From JAUWTJ01 sp965603015 (GTDB taxonomy: Bacteria > Pseudomonadota > Alphaproteobacteria > M2410), in contig CBFDBJ010000011.1 in assembly GCA_965603015.1 (NCBI GenBank), forward strand, positions 1 through 62,214: a stretch of DNA of 62,214 bases, written 5' to 3'. The notes below the pieces were generated by a model. That model was not told where the DNA came from. It saw only the letters and a list, made by a program, of their open reading frames with translations, and made no database searches. Positions 26,402 through 35,734 of this stretch are shown here, piece after piece; within the stretch, counting starts at the first letter, position 1, and every line of letters starts with the position of its first letter. The translations under genes were made by a program, and so were the position numbers.

Positions 26402-27637
26402 TTACATCCGCTCAATGATGATTGCCGGGGCCATACCGCCGGCTGCGCACATGGTGACGAGACCAAACTGCTTGTCAGCACGTTCCAGTTCATCGACCAT
26501 TGTCCCGATGAGGATAGCGCCGGTTGCCCCGATGGGGTGACCCAGAGCCATGGCGCCGCCATTGACATTGACCTTTTCGCGATCGAGGTCGAGATCGCGG
26601 ATGAACTTCTCGGCGACAACAGAGAAGGCCTCGTTGATTTCGAAGAGATCGATCTGGTCGATGGTCATGCCGGCTTTGGCGAGAACCTTTTTGGCGGCCG
26701 GAACCGGTGCGTTAAGCATCAGTGTCGGACTGTCACCCATATTCGCCATGGCGACAACACGGGCGCGCGGCTTGTAACCGTGGGCCTTTGCGTAATCCGG
26801 CGATGTCATCAAAATGGCGGCTGCACCATCGACAACACCGGACGAGTTACCGGCGTGGTGAACGTGGTTGATTTGCAGATCCGGATAGACTTGAGCCACC
26901 AGCTTGCGGAACGTCGTGCCCTTCTCATCGAGCTCGAAATCTGCAACGGCGGCAAAGGAGGCGTTCAGCGCCGCAAGGCCTTCGCGCGTGGTTTGCGGAC
27001 GCGGGAACTCTTCGTGATCCAGCGCCAGAGTACCGTCGTCGTGATAGACGGGGACAAGAGACTTGTCGAAGTGACCGCCCTTGATGGCCGCATCGGCGCG
27101 TTGCTGGCTGACATAGGCCAGGTCATCAAGCGCTTCACGCGGGATGTTCTCCAGCGTGGCGATGGCATCGCCGCATACGCCCTGGTGGGGCTGGGGATGC
27201 AGATCGCGCAAGTGCTCGTTACCATTGTCCATGAACGGCGAACCGCCCTGGCCCATCTTGCCATATTGCGACATCATTTCGGTGCCGCCGGCGATGACCA
27301 TGTCTTCCATACCGGACATGATGTTAGCGGCTGCGATATTTGCGGTGGTGATGCCCGATCCGCAGAACCGGTCGAGGGTCATGCCGCTGGAGCGTACATC
27401 GTACCCCGCATCAAGTGCTGCCATGCGGCCCAAATCGCCGCCTTGCTGACCGCGCTGGGAACTGGTGCCCCAAACGATATCGTCAACTTCTGCGGTGTTA
27501 ATGTCATTGCGCTTTTGGAGCGCAGCCAAAACGGTTGAGCCGAGACGCTGAGGATGAATTTCCGCCAGCGAGCCCTTGCCAATCTTGCCGATGCCGCGCG
27601 GTGTGCGGCAGACATCAATAATCCATGCTTCTGTCAT
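26402..27637 (-). CDS. Acetyl-CoA C-acyltransferase (thiolase)
   Basis: A 411-aa thiolase catalysing CoA-dependent cleavage of 3-ketoacyl-CoA. It has the acyl-accepting Cys in DRFCGSGITT (about 92), the base His in GGAMALGHPIGATGA (about 366) and the second active Cys in VTMCAAGGMAPA (about 396), plus the FEINEAFSVV motif. The ATG at 27637 is the conserved start. It lies 24 bp after the hydroxyacyl-CoA dehydrogenase gene in the same direction and forms an operon with it; a second thiolase is divergent. Together these give the last two steps of beta-oxidation, fatty-acid or side-chain. Confidence 0.87.
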   Translation of the reverse strand: MTEAWIIDVCRTPRGIGKIGKGSLAEIHPQRLGSTVLAALQKRNDINTAEVDDIVWGTSSQRGQQGGDLGRMAALDAGYDVRSSGMTLDRFCGSGITTANIAAANIMSGMEDMVIAGGTEMMSQYGKMGQGGSPFMDNGNEHLRDLHPQPHQGVCGDAIATLENIPREALDDLAYVSQQRADAAIKGGHFDKSLVPVYHDDGTLALDHEEFPRPQTTREGLAALNASFAAVADFELDEKGTTFRKLVAQVYPDLQINHVHHAGNSSGVVDGAAAILMTSPDYAKAHGYKPRARVVAMANMGDSPTLMLNAPVPAAKKVLAKAGMTIDQIDLFEINEAFSVVAEKFIRDLDLDREKVNVNGGAMALGHPIGATGAILIGTMVDELERADKQFGLVTMCAAGGMAPAIIIERM

Positions 27638-27660
27638 GTTGTTTCCTCTTTTTGTTTTTC

Positions 27661-28455
27661 TTACTTCGGCTGCATACGAATGCCACCGTCCATGCGGATG
27701 CACTCGCCGTTGATATAATCGTTCGAAACAATGTGCTCGGCGAGGCTGGTAATCTCTTCAGCAAGGCCAAGGCGCTGCGGATAAAGGACCTGGCTTGCCA
27801 GTGGCTTCAGGAAGCCTTCAATTTCCGGGGTCATTTCTTCTGCACCGCCCATCAGAAGCGGTGTTGCGATGAGACCCGGAACGATTGTGTTACAGCGAAT
27901 GCCGAGAACCGCGAGGTCACGGGCAATTGGAAGGGTCATGCCGACGACACCGCCCTTTGAGGCGGAATAGGCTGCCTGGCCGATCTGACCTTCATAGGCT
28001 GCAACGGAAGCTGTATTGATGATCACACCGCGCCCGCCGTAATTATCATAGGGCTCGTTTTTCGACATTTGCTCGGCACAAAGGCGAGCCACATCAAAAG
28101 TACCGATCAGGTTGATGTCGATGATCCGTTTGAAGCTATCAAGCGGGAACGGCCCCTTCTTACCCATGGTCCGGGCGGCATTACCGGTTCCGGCGTAGTT
28201 GCAACAAACATGAATGGCACCAAAGGCTTCCATGGTCGCGGCAATGCCGGCGGCAACGGTTTCAGTTTTGGTGACGTCAACGTTGCAGAAAATGGCGTTT
28301 TCGCTGCCGACTTCGGCGATGACCTTGTTGGCCTTTTCCTCGTTGAAGTCAAAAATCGCGCATTTTGCGCCTTTTTCAACGAAACGGCGGACCGTGGCCC
28401 GGCCCATTCCTGATGCACCACCAGTAATAACGGCGACTTTTCCAGCTAAATCCAT
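27661..28455 (-). CDS. SDR-type 3-hydroxyacyl-CoA dehydrogenase (HSD10-like)
   Basis: A 264-aa NAD-dependent dehydrogenase of the classical SDR fold. It has TGGASGMG (about 12-19), FDFNEEKA with the Asp that prefers NAD, CNYAGTGNA (a variant of NNAG), and YSASK (catalytic Tyr and Lys at about 163-167). Its layout, with a TMGKKGPFPLDSFKRIIDINLIGTF-like insertion around residues 100-125 and C-terminal ECIRMDGGIRM, resembles 17-beta-HSD type 10/3-hydroxyacyl-CoA dehydrogenase type II. A GGAGGG ribosome-binding site lies 6 nt before the ATG. The cotranscribed thiolase supports oxidation of 3-hydroxyacyl-CoA to 3-ketoacyl-CoA. Confidence 0.82.
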   Translation of the reverse strand: MDLAGKVAVITGGASGMGRATVRRFVEKGAKCAIFDFNEEKANKVIAEVGSENAIFCNVDVTKTETVAAGIAATMEAFGAIHVCCNYAGTGNAARTMGKKGPFPLDSFKRIIDINLIGTFDVARLCAEQMSKNEPYDNYGGRGVIINTASVAAYEGQIGQAAYSASKGGVVGMTLPIARDLAVLGIRCNTIVPGLIATPLLMGGAEEMTPEIEGFLKPLASQVLYPQRLGLAEEITSLAEHIVSNDYINGECIRMDGGIRMQPK

Positions 28456-28609
28456 TTGTTCCCTCCTCAAGGACTTTAATTTTGTTCTTATTGAAACGGA
28501 AAGTATGGGGCACCCTAATCGCCCTGTGAGCGAGGATCAATTGCTGATTTTGCCTGCCTGGAGGCCGTACTTTTGCTCAAAGCGCACACTTGGCGACGGA
28601 ATCGCGATT

Positions 28610-28627
28610 CCGGGCTGGCCAGCCCGG
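28610..28627. promoter_or_regulatory. Perfect 18-bp GC palindrome in a divergent promoter region
   Basis: CCGGGCTGG / CCAGCCCGG reads the same on both strands, about 80 bp before the rightward thiolase and 155 bp before the leftward operon. It could be an operator for both, or a terminator-like remnant since TTTTGG follows on the plus strand. The function is unknown. Confidence 0.35.
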
Positions 28628-28705
28628 CTTTTGGTCGATAATCTGCCCTCGTGAAATCAGGAACCAAAAAACAATAATTCAATAACCTTCCAGAGAGGGA
28701 CCATT

Positions 28706-29887
<1,182 letters not shown>

Positions 29888-29906
29888 GGCGAGCAACCCA
29901 TTCAAA

Positions 29907-30009
29907 CCTCATCCTGAGGTGCGAACGGAGTGAGCCTCGAAGGAGGCCTGGCAAATTGGGGGCCTCCATCCTTCGAGACGATTGCTCCGCAATCCCTCAG
30001 GATGAGAGG
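29907..30009. repeat. Intergenic inverted repeat (about 103 bp)
   Basis: Outer arms CCTCATCCTGAGG (29907-29919) and CCTCAGGATGAGAGG (29995-30009) pair, as do inner CCTCGAAGGAGGCC and GGCCTCCATCCTTCGAG. The CTCATCCTGAGG...CCTCAGGATGAG form is a well-known class of dispersed alphaproteobacterial intergenic palindrome. Non-coding. Confidence 0.8.
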
Positions 30010-30020
30010 GTAATTTGAAG

Positions 30021-30055
30021 CGGCCGGTGAAAAATCACCGGCCGTTTTTCTTTTT
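30021..30055 (+). terminator. Strong intrinsic terminator
   Basis: A perfect 10-bp stem CGGCCGGTGA / TCACCGGCCG with an AAAA loop, followed by TTTTTCTTTTT. It terminates the rightward thiolase transcript and lies 3 bp from the stop of the convergent aldo/keto reductase gene. Confidence 0.95.
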
Positions 30056-30057
30056 AC

Positions 30058-31008
30058 TCAAGCTGTGCGCCCTGCCCCTTCGAGGATTTCGTTGGCGGCT
30101 TCGAACAGGGCGGCGTCGATGCCCAGGTCCGAGGCGGCGGCGTTTTCGTCGACCTGAGCCGGGCGGCTGGCGCCGATGATGGCGGAGGCGACGTTGGGTT
30201 CGCGCAGGACCCAGGCGAGGGCGAACTGGGTCAGGGTGCAATTGGCCTCGGCGGCCAGCGGCTTCAATTTCTCGACCGCCTCAAGGATTTCAGGTTTGAG
30301 CCAGTTTTGCATGGTGCCGGACATCTCGTCCGAGGTGGCGCGCGTGTCTGCCGGGAGCGGTGCGCCCGGCGCATATTTCCCGGTGAGGACGCCCTGGGCG
30401 AGCGGTGACCAGACGATCTGGCTGACGCCGTTGGCAGCGCTGAGCGGAATGACCTTGGCTTCGGGGCGGCGCCAGAGCATGGAATATTGCGGCTGGCTGG
30501 AGACAAATTTCTCGACGCCCTCAAGCGCCATCACATCTTCGATGTTTTGCGGCGACCATTCGGAAAACCCGAGGTAACGAGCCTTGCCCTGTTTGACCAC
30601 TTCACTGAGCGCGTCCATGGTTTCTTCCAGCGGCGTCTCCGGGTCAAAGCGGTGACACTGATAAAGATCGACATAATCGACCTTGAGACGGGTGAGCGAG
30701 GCATCGATTTGCTTGAAAACCTGCGCGCGCGACAAGCCCTTGTCCCCGCCTCCCATATCGCCGAAGAGCTTGGTTGCCAGGATATAGCTGTCACGCGGCA
30801 CATCGGTGAGCGCCTCTCCGAGCAGGGTTTCCGCCGCGCCCTTGCCATAGACATTAGCTGTATCGATGAAATTGATCCCAACCTCGAAAGCACGTTTGAC
30901 GCAGGCCATGGCCTCGTCATGTTTGACGCCAACGCCGTAGGTCAGCCAGGAGCCGAGAGAAATTTCGGAGACTTCAAGATCGCTGGAGCCGAGTTTGCGG
31001 TATTTCAT
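30058..31008 (-). CDS. Aldo/keto reductase
   Basis: A 316-aa TIM-barrel NADPH-dependent oxidoreductase related to the Kv-beta/YghZ-like group. The catalytic tetrad is visible: Asp and Tyr in FIDTANVYGKG (about 50 and 55), Lys in ILATKLFG (about 81), His in YQCHRFDPETP (about 123). The C-terminal NADPH-binding segment is ASAIIGASRPAQVDEN. I chose the ATG at 31008, which gives the normal MKYRKLGSSDLEVS start; a start at 31029 is possible. A monocistronic unit. It probably detoxifies or reduces aldehydes; no substrate can be read. Confidence 0.87.
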   Translation of the reverse strand: MKYRKLGSSDLEVSEISLGSWLTYGVGVKHDEAMACVKRAFEVGINFIDTANVYGKGAAETLLGEALTDVPRDSYILATKLFGDMGGGDKGLSRAQVFKQIDASLTRLKVDYVDLYQCHRFDPETPLEETMDALSEVVKQGKARYLGFSEWSPQNIEDVMALEGVEKFVSSQPQYSMLWRRPEAKVIPLSAANGVSQIVWSPLAQGVLTGKYAPGAPLPADTRATSDEMSGTMQNWLKPEILEAVEKLKPLAAEANCTLTQFALAWVLREPNVASAIIGASRPAQVDENAAASDLGIDAALFEAANEILEGAGRTA

Positions 31009-31458
31009 ATTGGTGGGCCCTTTTGTCATATTCGCGTTTCATCAGCTTTATTACGCTTCGCGTTCCCTGACATCAAGTCCGGCTTTCCTGCTTCAAGTGC
31101 GGGCCAATCCTGTCAACCTCCAGCACTGAGCGAGGGCTATTGATTAATGTCTACCCGCGCTAACGTTATGTTGATCCTACCCTGTGCAACGACAGATATG
31201 CTGATCCGTGGCGCAACCTCTTAACACATCGGGAGCAACGTTTACGGCGGAAGTTAAGCCGATTCCTTAACACTTCTCCTAAAAATAGTTTTACTTCTGT
31301 CTCACTCTATTCGACCTAATGTGCTGTTTTTGCTATGATTATAGGAGTTAACCTTATCCGTCAGCATGCGGAAATTAACCACACAACTTAACAGGACGTT
31401 AATTCGTAGTGCCGTAATTTAGGCGTCGATGTAACAGTACATGAGTACGGAGTAATTT
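31009..31458. other. Long upstream region of the S8 autotransporter, rich in TTAA motifs
   Basis: About 450 bp without a gene, more AT-rich than its surroundings. TTAAC or TTAA motifs recur at 31221, 31254, 31267, 31348, 31375, 31388 and 31399. Two pairs are spaced TTAA-N9-TTAAC (31254/31267 and 31375/31388), and one pair is TTAA-N7-TTAA (31388/31399). The region most likely holds the promoter and a long 5' leader of the surface protease. Confidence 0.5.
31388..31402 (+). promoter_or_regulatory. CtrA-type box (TTAA-N7-TTAA)
   Basis: TTAA at 31388-31391, seven bases, TTAA at 31399-31402, matching the full CtrA recognition form. It is centred about 64 bp upstream of the S8 autotransporter ATG. 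CtrA controls cell-cycle, motility and surface genes in alphaproteobacteria. The match to the spacing is exact; function is inferred. Confidence 0.5.
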
Positions 31459-34362
31459 ATGCGACGCTTTACTTGCATGACAAGTGTCCTGGCCCTCTCA
31501 GCCGCATTTCTTTCACCAGTCAGAGCCGTTGCCGAAGATGCAGTCGCTGCTGGTGAAACATACCAGCTGAGCCGACTGTCCCAACATTCCGGAACAATCG
31601 ATCCCTTTTATGGAGACATTGATCCGTTCTATGGTGATATTGATCCATTCTATGGCGATATCGATCCGTTTTGGGGCGACATTGATCCGTTCTGGGGTGA
31701 CATCGATCCGTTCTTTGGCGATATCGATGCCTTCTGGGGCGACATTGATCCGTTCTCTGGAACCATTGATCCATTCTGGGGCGAGGTTGGCACCTACTGG
31801 GGAGCCGTTGGCCCGCTCTGGGGTGATATCAATGCCTTGTGGGGCGATATTGATCCTTTCGCTGCGAACTCCCAGACCGCCTACGATCAGGTCACCGTCA
31901 TGCTGCAAGATCTGGTGACCAGATCTGAAGCCGTTTGGGGTGAAGCTGTCCTTGCGAAGACCGGGCAGTCATTCTCGGCTGGATTTTCAGATGGTGTTTT
32001 TGACAAATACGGGATTGACCTCAACGACCCCGCAAGTATCTCAAATCTCACCGCCGCCGACCGGTCGCTGTTCTTCCTCGACTGGTATGACGGATTGATG
32101 AATTTCTCCGGCGTCGATCATGTCGATCACTGGATGCCATTAATCAACTGGACGCCGAGCCTGACACAGGACCAGGGTGGCGGCAAAGATGCCATTGTTG
32201 GCCTGCTCGACGTAAAGATTCAAAGCAACGATGTGCTGGGCACACCTGTTGTTTTTGTCGGCGGCTATGACTACTCCGTTAACAGTCACGGCATATCCGT
32301 CGCTGGTTTGATTGCCGGTAAACATGATGGGGAAAGCATCATGGGCATCGCGCCTGATGTTAAACTGTTAAACTACAATCCCTTTGATGCAACCGGCACG
32401 GCGAGCTGGGCCGATGTCACATCCGGAATCAAAACGCTGCGCGAAAAAGGTGCTACGGTCATCAACATGTCTCTTGGTATGGCCGGATGGACCCTTCACA
32501 GCGATTGGGAAAACGTCTTTGCCGACTCTGCTGTTTCTTCAATGACGGATACGATCTTCGTCAAGGCAGCAGGCAATGAAGGCGTCTCTCAGACGGCAGA
32601 TATCTACGCCAGTGACGATAACATCTACGACAATCTGGTCATCGTCGGATCGGTTGATCCGACGGGCACTATCTCGCATTTCTCAAACACGCCGGGTGAA
32701 GCCTGCATTGTCGACTCCTGGACTTGTGACGAAGGAGACAAGCTCAAATATAAATTCATTGTGGCACCTGGCGAGTTGATCCTGGTTACCGACAATGACG
32801 GCAATCTGAGCCGGGTATCGGGAACATCGTTTGCGGCCCCGCTGGTTACCGGCGCCATAACGCTCTTGCAGGATCGCTGGCCGTGGCTGCAGGAACATGC
32901 CGAGGAGAGCATCGACATTCTCCTGCAATCTGCACAGGATCTTGGCGATCCAGGTGTCGATGCGGTCTATGGCTGGGGCCTGCTGGATGTTGAAGCGTCC
33001 CAGTCACCGCTTAATTTTGATGATGTTTACTTCTATGTGCCCGATCGCAAGGCGGGTCTCTCATACAGCCGAAAGCATTTTGATGGCTGGTCAAGTGCCT
33101 CCATTAAGGATGCGCTATTGGCTCCGGGAGCCCTTTCTCTCTTTGAAGATCATAGCGTTTATCTTTACGGACTGGAGAATATCGGCGATACCTTCCGGGA
33201 CTTCACCATTCCTCTGAGCACCAAACTTTACGGTAAGAATTTTGACGGTTATGGCAGCGCCCAACGCTTCCAGCGTCATCTCTATCAACGTCTTGTCGAC
33301 TGGTCCGGCGGATCCGGTTTCACCGATATCGAAACCTGGACTGCACCGTTTGCTGCGGTGGATGGCTTCAGCTTCAATATGACTGCAACACCGCTCAACC
33401 AGGAGGAAAGGTCCGTTGCGCCTGACGGGAAACCGTTCCACTCCGAGGTTGGTGTCGTCCATACAAAAACCGGATTTTCTTTCCGCATGGGTAGCGGTAC
33501 CGGCGCTACAAGCCTCTATCAACAAGAAGGATTTGGCTTCAAGTCCGACTATGACATTGAGACTGGCGGCGTGAATCCGATGCTCGGGTTTGCCTCCGGC
33601 GACGCCTATGCCAGCGCCTCTCTTAAAGTCCTTCGACGCACATCCCTGACCGTCGGTTTCACGAACAAGGATGACAATCACGTCATGCAGGATCAGGTAA
33701 CCGGTCAGGATATCGACCTGCTCGACGGCTTCGATAACTATCGAGCTTCTGCCTATACGGCCGGATTTGATCACATGGTATCTGACAAGCTGACCGTTTC
33801 GGGCTCGTATGCCTTGCTGAACGAAGAAACCGGCCTGCTCGGCTCGCAGGGCAAGGGCGCTCTTTCGCTCAGCGGCGGGACAATCACCGACAGTATGACG
33901 CTGGGTGTAACAGCGAAACCGGTCGAGGACTTTACTCTTTCGGCTTCGGCGACCGTTGGTCACACCAGAGGGACAAGGTATGAGAACTCTCTGCTCGGCG
34001 TCTCTGATGATGGCTTGCAGAGCACGGCCTTTGCCCTCTCGGCCTACAAGCAAGGTCTACTTGGCAAAGAAGACGGTTTGCGTGTGACCTTCATGCAGCC
34101 ACTTCACATTGAAAGTGGTGACATGGAATACCAATCCATGCAGGTCGTGGATCGACAGACCGGCGAGCTCGGCGCTGTGACCGAGACGTGGGGACTGAAT
34201 ACGTCCAAGAGAAAGCTGGTTACAGAAGTCCTCTACTCGACGCCTGTCATGAACAACAAACTTGAGCTCAACCTTTTTGGTGAAGCCAGGTTCAATGATG
34301 ACGAAGCGGAGGACGACGGTACCGGATGGATGCTTGGCTTTGGTTTAGGGGGGAGGTTCTAA
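31459..34362 (+). CDS. S8 subtilisin-like autotransporter with N-terminal IDPFYGD heptad repeats
   Basis: A 967-aa surface protease. It has a signal peptide (about 1-25, ending AVAEDA), a 13-unit heptad array (47-137), then a spacer. An S8 protease domain follows (about 230-510) with Asp251 (GLLDVK), His277 (NSHGISVAGLIAG), oxyanion Asn373 (AAGNEG) and Ser457 (SGTSFAAPLVTGAI). About 640-967 is a C-terminal autotransporter beta-barrel that ends GFGLGGRF with the terminal Phe typical of outer-membrane proteins. Two Cys occur in an insertion (EACIVDSWTCDEGD) just before the Ser. The protease should be displayed on or released from the cell surface. The next gene starts 2 bp after its stop, with its ribosome-binding site inside this gene, so they are coupled. 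Confidence 0.9.
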   Translation: MRRFTCMTSVLALSAAFLSPVRAVAEDAVAAGETYQLSRLSQHSGTIDPFYGDIDPFYGDIDPFYGDIDPFWGDIDPFWGDIDPFFGDIDAFWGDIDPFSGTIDPFWGEVGTYWGAVGPLWGDINALWGDIDPFAANSQTAYDQVTVMLQDLVTRSEAVWGEAVLAKTGQSFSAGFSDGVFDKYGIDLNDPASISNLTAADRSLFFLDWYDGLMNFSGVDHVDHWMPLINWTPSLTQDQGGGKDAIVGLLDVKIQSNDVLGTPVVFVGGYDYSVNSHGISVAGLIAGKHDGESIMGIAPDVKLLNYNPFDATGTASWADVTSGIKTLREKGATVINMSLGMAGWTLHSDWENVFADSAVSSMTDTIFVKAAGNEGVSQTADIYASDDNIYDNLVIVGSVDPTGTISHFSNTPGEACIVDSWTCDEGDKLKYKFIVAPGELILVTDNDGNLSRVSGTSFAAPLVTGAITLLQDRWPWLQEHAEESIDILLQSAQDLGDPGVDAVYGWGLLDVEASQSPLNFDDVYFYVPDRKAGLSYSRKHFDGWSSASIKDALLAPGALSLFEDHSVYLYGLENIGDTFRDFTIPLSTKLYGKNFDGYGSAQRFQRHLYQRLVDWSGGSGFTDIETWTAPFAAVDGFSFNMTATPLNQEERSVAPDGKPFHSEVGVVHTKTGFSFRMGSGTGATSLYQQEGFGFKSDYDIETGGVNPMLGFASGDAYASASLKVLRRTSLTVGFTNKDDNHVMQDQVTGQDIDLLDGFDNYRASAYTAGFDHMVSDKLTVSGSYALLNEETGLLGSQGKGALSLSGGTITDSMTLGVTAKPVEDFTLSASATVGHTRGTRYENSLLGVSDDGLQSTAFALSAYKQGLLGKEDGLRVTFMQPLHIESGDMEYQSMQVVDRQTGELGAVTETWGLNTSKRKLVTEVLYSTPVMNNKLELNLFGEARFNDDEAEDDGTGWMLGFGLGGRF
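31597..31869 (+). repeat. 13 tandem 21-bp coding units (IDPFYGD heptads)
   Basis: In-frame 21-bp units encode I-D-P-F-[YWFS]-G-[DTE]. The first seven to nine are nearly identical; units 10-12 diverge (VGTYWGA, VGPLWGD, INALWGD) and unit 13 is IDPFAAN. The aromatic at position 5 changes from Tyr to Trp along the array. The heptad carries one acidic residue at position 2 and often at 7, with Pro or Ala at 3, so it is unlike a coiled coil and more like a turn-rich or solenoid stalk. Confidence 0.95.
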
Positions 34363-34363
34363 T

Positions 34364-35647
34364 ATGACACATTTTGATCAAAAATCATCTGAACCGACGA
34401 TCCTGACTGGATCACTCGCCTCGCAACCTCATCACGGGAATAAAATTGTGAACGATTTGCCAACCGCTTCATCCAAAGTGCCCGCAAGAACAGGTGCCAC
34501 CAGGATGATCCTCAAGACAGGCCTGGTTGCCCTTGCCCTGCAGCTTTCCCCGGCAGGCATGAGTGAGCAAGTCCTTGCCGCGACCACCAGCACTCTGGCG
34601 CTGACCGGAGCACAAGGTCAAAACTGGCAGAACTTCCAGGGTGAAGTTGACAAGGCTCGGCAGTACATGATGTCCGATCCCGCTACGGCACTGGACTATG
34701 CTCAAAAAGCCCAGGACCTTTCGGTTTACTTTGATACCGCTGATCGAAGACGCGAAAGTCTTGCGACGAGCCTTTGGCTCCAGTCAGAAGCTCTGCTTCG
34801 CGTCAACCGTATCTCCGAGGTTCGCCCTCTTCTGGACCGAGCTCTGGAGCTGGTTGGTCAAACCGGGGCAGAAACAAAACTGGTTGGTGATCTCAATCTT
34901 GCTCTTGCAAGGGTCTCCAGACAAAACGGTGACGTTGATGTCGCGCTGAACAGTTTGAACCGGGCGCATGAAATCTTCGCTCTTCTGGGTGAAGCGCGCA
35001 GTCAGGCAATCGTCCTGCAATGTATCGGGTCAATCTACAAAGAAGCGCGATCCTATGAGCAGGCACTGGAGTACTACGCGCGCGCCAGCAAGGTCTATCC
35101 TTCAGACCCATCGCTGGAGCTCTCCGTAGCAAACAATTCAGGGAACGCCCTTAAGGAACTTCACGACTACAAGGCGTCTCTTGCGAGCTTCAACAAGGCT
35201 CTCAAAATCAGCGAAAAGATGGGAAGTCCTCTTCTGCAAGGCCGCATCCTGACAAATATTGCATCTGTGCAAGTTATGGATGGTGATCTTGATGCCGCAG
35301 ACGCAAGTGTAACTCGCGCCTTGCAAATGTTGAAAGAGGCAGACGATACCAACTGGACGAAGTTCGTCTGGGGTGTCAAAGCCGACATTGCCCTGGCCAG
35401 AGCGAAAACCGACAAGGCTGTTGAATATATCGCCATGACCTTTGCAGGCAGCGATGTTGAAAGAACAACGGCATCTTATCGGGACATGCATGAAATCGCC
35501 CACAGGGTGTATCAATCCGCAGGCAGCAATGCACAGTCGCGAAATCACCTCAGGTCATTTACCCGATTGGACGACAAGGGCCGTGAAACCGGTAAAACAG
35601 TGAGCCTGGCTCTTGCAAGTGCGAAGTTCGACTTCACCAGCCGGTAG
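34364..35647 (+). CDS. Exported TPR protein, paralogue of the adjacent kinase sensor domain
   Basis: A 427-aa protein with a 47-residue Ser/Thr-rich N-terminal extension. A signal-like helix follows (about 48-73, ILKTGLVALALQLS ending VLAA), then about six tetratricopeptide-type helical pairs (90-400): ALDYAQKAQDLS, SLWLQSEALLRVNR, ALNSLNRAHEIFALLGEARSQ, SYEQALEYYARASKVYPSDPS, ASLASFNKALKISEKM, LDAADASVTRALQML. The ATG at 34364 has AGGGGGGAGG 7 nt upstream, so the long extension is real. Almost the whole TPR part aligns, segment by segment, with the sensor half of the following kinase. No catalytic domain is present. It is probably periplasmic and may compete with, or present a ligand to, the kinase. 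Confidence 0.8.
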   Translation: MTHFDQKSSEPTILTGSLASQPHHGNKIVNDLPTASSKVPARTGATRMILKTGLVALALQLSPAGMSEQVLAATTSTLALTGAQGQNWQNFQGEVDKARQYMMSDPATALDYAQKAQDLSVYFDTADRRRESLATSLWLQSEALLRVNRISEVRPLLDRALELVGQTGAETKLVGDLNLALARVSRQNGDVDVALNSLNRAHEIFALLGEARSQAIVLQCIGSIYKEARSYEQALEYYARASKVYPSDPSLELSVANNSGNALKELHDYKASLASFNKALKISEKMGSPLLQGRILTNIASVQVMDGDLDAADASVTRALQMLKEADDTNWTKFVWGVKADIALARAKTDKAVEYIAMTFAGSDVERTTASYRDMHEIAHRVYQSAGSNAQSRNHLRSFTRLDDKGRETGKTVSLALASAKFDFTSR

Positions 35648-35706
35648 GTGCAGTCAACTAAAAGCAACGGGTCGCCTGAAATAGTGCTCCCGAGATCACA
35701 AACATT

Positions 35707-35728
35707 GAGCCACTCTCCGGAGTGGCTC
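35707..35728 (+). terminator. Hairpin between the TPR gene and the TPR kinase
   Basis: A perfect 9-bp stem GAGCCACTC / GAGTGGCTC with a TCCG loop, followed by the weak tract TTCGTT. It may be a partial terminator lowering kinase expression relative to the two upstream genes. The GGAG of the proposed kinase ribosome-binding site lies in its 3' arm, so it could also affect translation. Confidence 0.6.
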
Positions 35729-35734
35729 TTCGTT

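Noticed and set aside
28610..28627. GC palindrome as an intrinsic terminator
   Set aside because: No gene ends just before it on either strand, and only a short T tract follows; kept as a possible operator instead.
31597..31869. Regular 21-bp repeats that could look like a CRISPR array
   Set aside because: The units are contiguous without spacers, keep the reading frame of the S8 autotransporter and encode a protein heptad, so they are a coding repeat.
33115..34053. Long minus-strand open frame inside the autotransporter barrel
   Set aside because: It is an antisense shadow of the beta-barrel coding sequence with no recognisable domain.
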